The translations under genes were made by a program, and so were the position numbers. A DNA stretch of 64,000 nt from an uncultured Bacteroidales bacterium (GTDB lineage: Bacteria > Bacteroidota > Bacteroidia > Bacteroidales > Paludibacteraceae), in contig CAIWCC010000104.1 of assembly GCA_903911085.1 (NCBI GenBank), positions 50,334-114,333 on the forward strand. Direction: 5' to 3'. The notes beneath the pieces are model-generated. The model made no database searches. It was not told where the DNA came from and was given only the letters and a program-made list of their open reading frames with translations. Numbering within the stretch: position 1 is the first letter of the stretch; each line of letters starts with the position of its first letter. Positions 63,291 to 64,000 of the stretch are shown here, piece by piece.

Positions 63291-63779
63291 TTATTTTGTT
63301 TCAAACTCTTGAAAAGTGTTATCCGTAAAATATACAATTATTTTACGAACAGATTTTGAAGGTGTCTCCACAATTGGTAAAAGGGGTGTTTGTATCTCCG
63401 GAGTTGAAAAATTTGAAGGAGTTTGAACTATTGTGCTAGTTTTTTTCTGGATGGGCTCAGAAGTTGATGAAAAATTTTCCGTCAATTTTACATCTAAAAA
63501 TGCTGAATTTGAGTCAGTTTCATCGTCTAATGGAAACAACGTAGGCGCCTGAGATTGCTTTTCTATTCGATACATTGAACCAACACCCAAAATAAGCCAA
63601 TCTGAGCTAACTGTACGGAAGCGATTTAATATTTTTTTAAGAACATCCAAACTTGGATTGTTTCGACCATTAATAATGTGTGAAAGAGTAGATCCTTGAA
63701 TTCCTATTTCCGCAGCAAACTGTGCTGAATTCATTTCTTCTTTCAACATAATCTTTTCAATTCTGTCTTTTTCTTCCAT
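63291..63779 (-). CDS. XRE-family helix-turn-helix transcriptional regulator
   Basis: DNA-binding regulator of 162 residues. The N-terminal HTH_3 domain (about 5-65) has IEKIMLKEEMNSAQFAAEIG, the turn and recognition helix GSTLSHIINGRNNPSLDVLKK, and SSDWLILGVGSMYR. The remaining 90 residues are Pro/Ser/Thr-rich and probably disordered, ending in a short hydrophobic-charged motif VRKIIVYFTDNTFQEFE. Such Bacteroidetes proteins usually have unknown targets. The promoter region contains several palindromes suited to autoregulation. Confidence 0.87.
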   Translation of the reverse strand: MEEKDRIEKIMLKEEMNSAQFAAEIGIQGSTLSHIINGRNNPSLDVLKKILNRFRTVSSDWLILGVGSMYRIEKQSQAPTLFPLDDETDSNSAFLDVKLTENFSSTSEPIQKKTSTIVQTPSNFSTPEIQTPLLPIVETPSKSVRKIIVYFTDNTFQEFETK

Positions 63780-63823
63780 AACACCCGCTATTTTTGTGAA
63801 TTGTACATTTCTATTATCGACTA

Positions 63824-63831
63824 CAAAGATA
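63824..63831 (-). promoter_or_regulatory. -7 promoter element for the XRE regulator gene
   Basis: TATCTTTG on the minus strand (CAAAGATA on plus), 44 bp upstream of the start at 63779. Confidence 0.6.
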
Positions 63832-63840
63832 TGTGAATTA

Positions 63841-63900
63841 CTTTACATGTGCAAATATATGATATTTGTAAAGTATGACATTTGTAATAATACAATTGTA
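63841..63900. promoter_or_regulatory. Palindrome cluster upstream of the XRE regulator
   Basis: Three symmetrical elements lie just upstream of the -7 element: CTTTACA (63841-63847) with TGTAAAG (63867-63873); a nested CAAATAT-atg-ATATTTG (63852-63868); and the perfect palindrome TACAATTGTA (63891-63900). They would cover the -33 region on the minus strand, consistent with repressor binding. The remaining 100 bp to the window end are AT-rich with nothing I can name. Confidence 0.45.
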
Positions 63901-64000
63901 TCTTATCAAATTATTCAATGATTACAAGTATAATGTTATGTAAATGCTTATAATGTAGACTTTAAATATAATAATTGAAGTAATTATATAGTTAAACATA

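Overview
The window is AT-rich chromosomal DNA from a member of the Bacteroidota, most likely of the order Bacteroidales. The evidence is that start codons lack Shine-Dalgarno sequences while many upstream regions carry the Bacteroidetes -7 element TAnnTTTG (TATCTTTG, TATATTTG, TACTTTTG or TAATTTTG). The gene content also fits: a GldB-like lipoprotein, an HU protein fused to a membrane segment and a LysM-like domain, a CzcA pump fused to its outer-membrane partner, a pair of short OPX export lipoproteins with a Wzc kinase, and the order DUF2520/UbiA/Maf. It is mostly a core-genome stretch with three accessory or niche modules. I saw no rRNA or tRNA gene, CRISPR array, prophage or intact insertion sequence.

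Layout. 1-1.7 kb: the ribosomal operon rplM-rpsI-rpsB on the minus strand (rpsB runs off the left edge), with leader regions that look structured. 2-5 kb: a methyltransferase and sucC-sucD (succinyl-CoA synthetase). 5-12.5 kb: a surface-glycan island with a GT4 glycosyltransferase, a Wzx-like flippase, two SDR sugar-nucleotide enzymes (one LegB-like), a nucleotidyltransferase, a methyltransferase and a GT2 glycosyltransferase; a nearly identical 34-bp promoter module precedes both the flippase and the sugar-nucleotide genes. 12.5-17 kb: an ECF sigma factor, an NfeD protease, and a divergent Crp/Fnr regulator facing a cupin and an Fe-S protein. 17-23 kb: dus-mntH behind a candidate metal-type operator, then Maf/UbiA/DUF2520 and two envelope proteins.

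23.4-30.9 kb is the most unusual part: a heavy-metal efflux island. A 1458-residue CzcA-type RND pump carries its TolC-like outer-membrane partner as a C-terminal fusion and is followed by its CzcB-type lipoprotein adaptor. The pair is bracketed by two paralogous small membrane-anchored proteins sharing a CCxxC motif, a D-x-PSI motif and a conserved C-terminal tail. Next comes a secreted Cys/Lys-rich protein with a perfect 18-residue tandem repeat. I do not recognise these small proteins and propose them as metal-handling accessories of the pump.

31-45 kb is mainly housekeeping: an MltF-like transglycosylase, an exonuclease, udk, ftsY, rimO, two HU-family genes (the second a predicted DNA-to-cell-wall membrane protein), a 55-residue ferredoxin, gldB, yidC and pyrG. 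45-51.6 kb is a second exopolysaccharide locus (two OPX lipoproteins, Wzc, Gmd, Fcl) supplying GDP-L-fucose and the export machinery. 51.6-64 kb: an acyltransferase, a BASS transporter, a cyclophilin lipoprotein, a bifunctional-nuclease-family protein, a nucleoside transporter, aspS, yjdM, the pyrK-pyrD-capA-alkD cluster and an XRE regulator with palindromes in its promoter.
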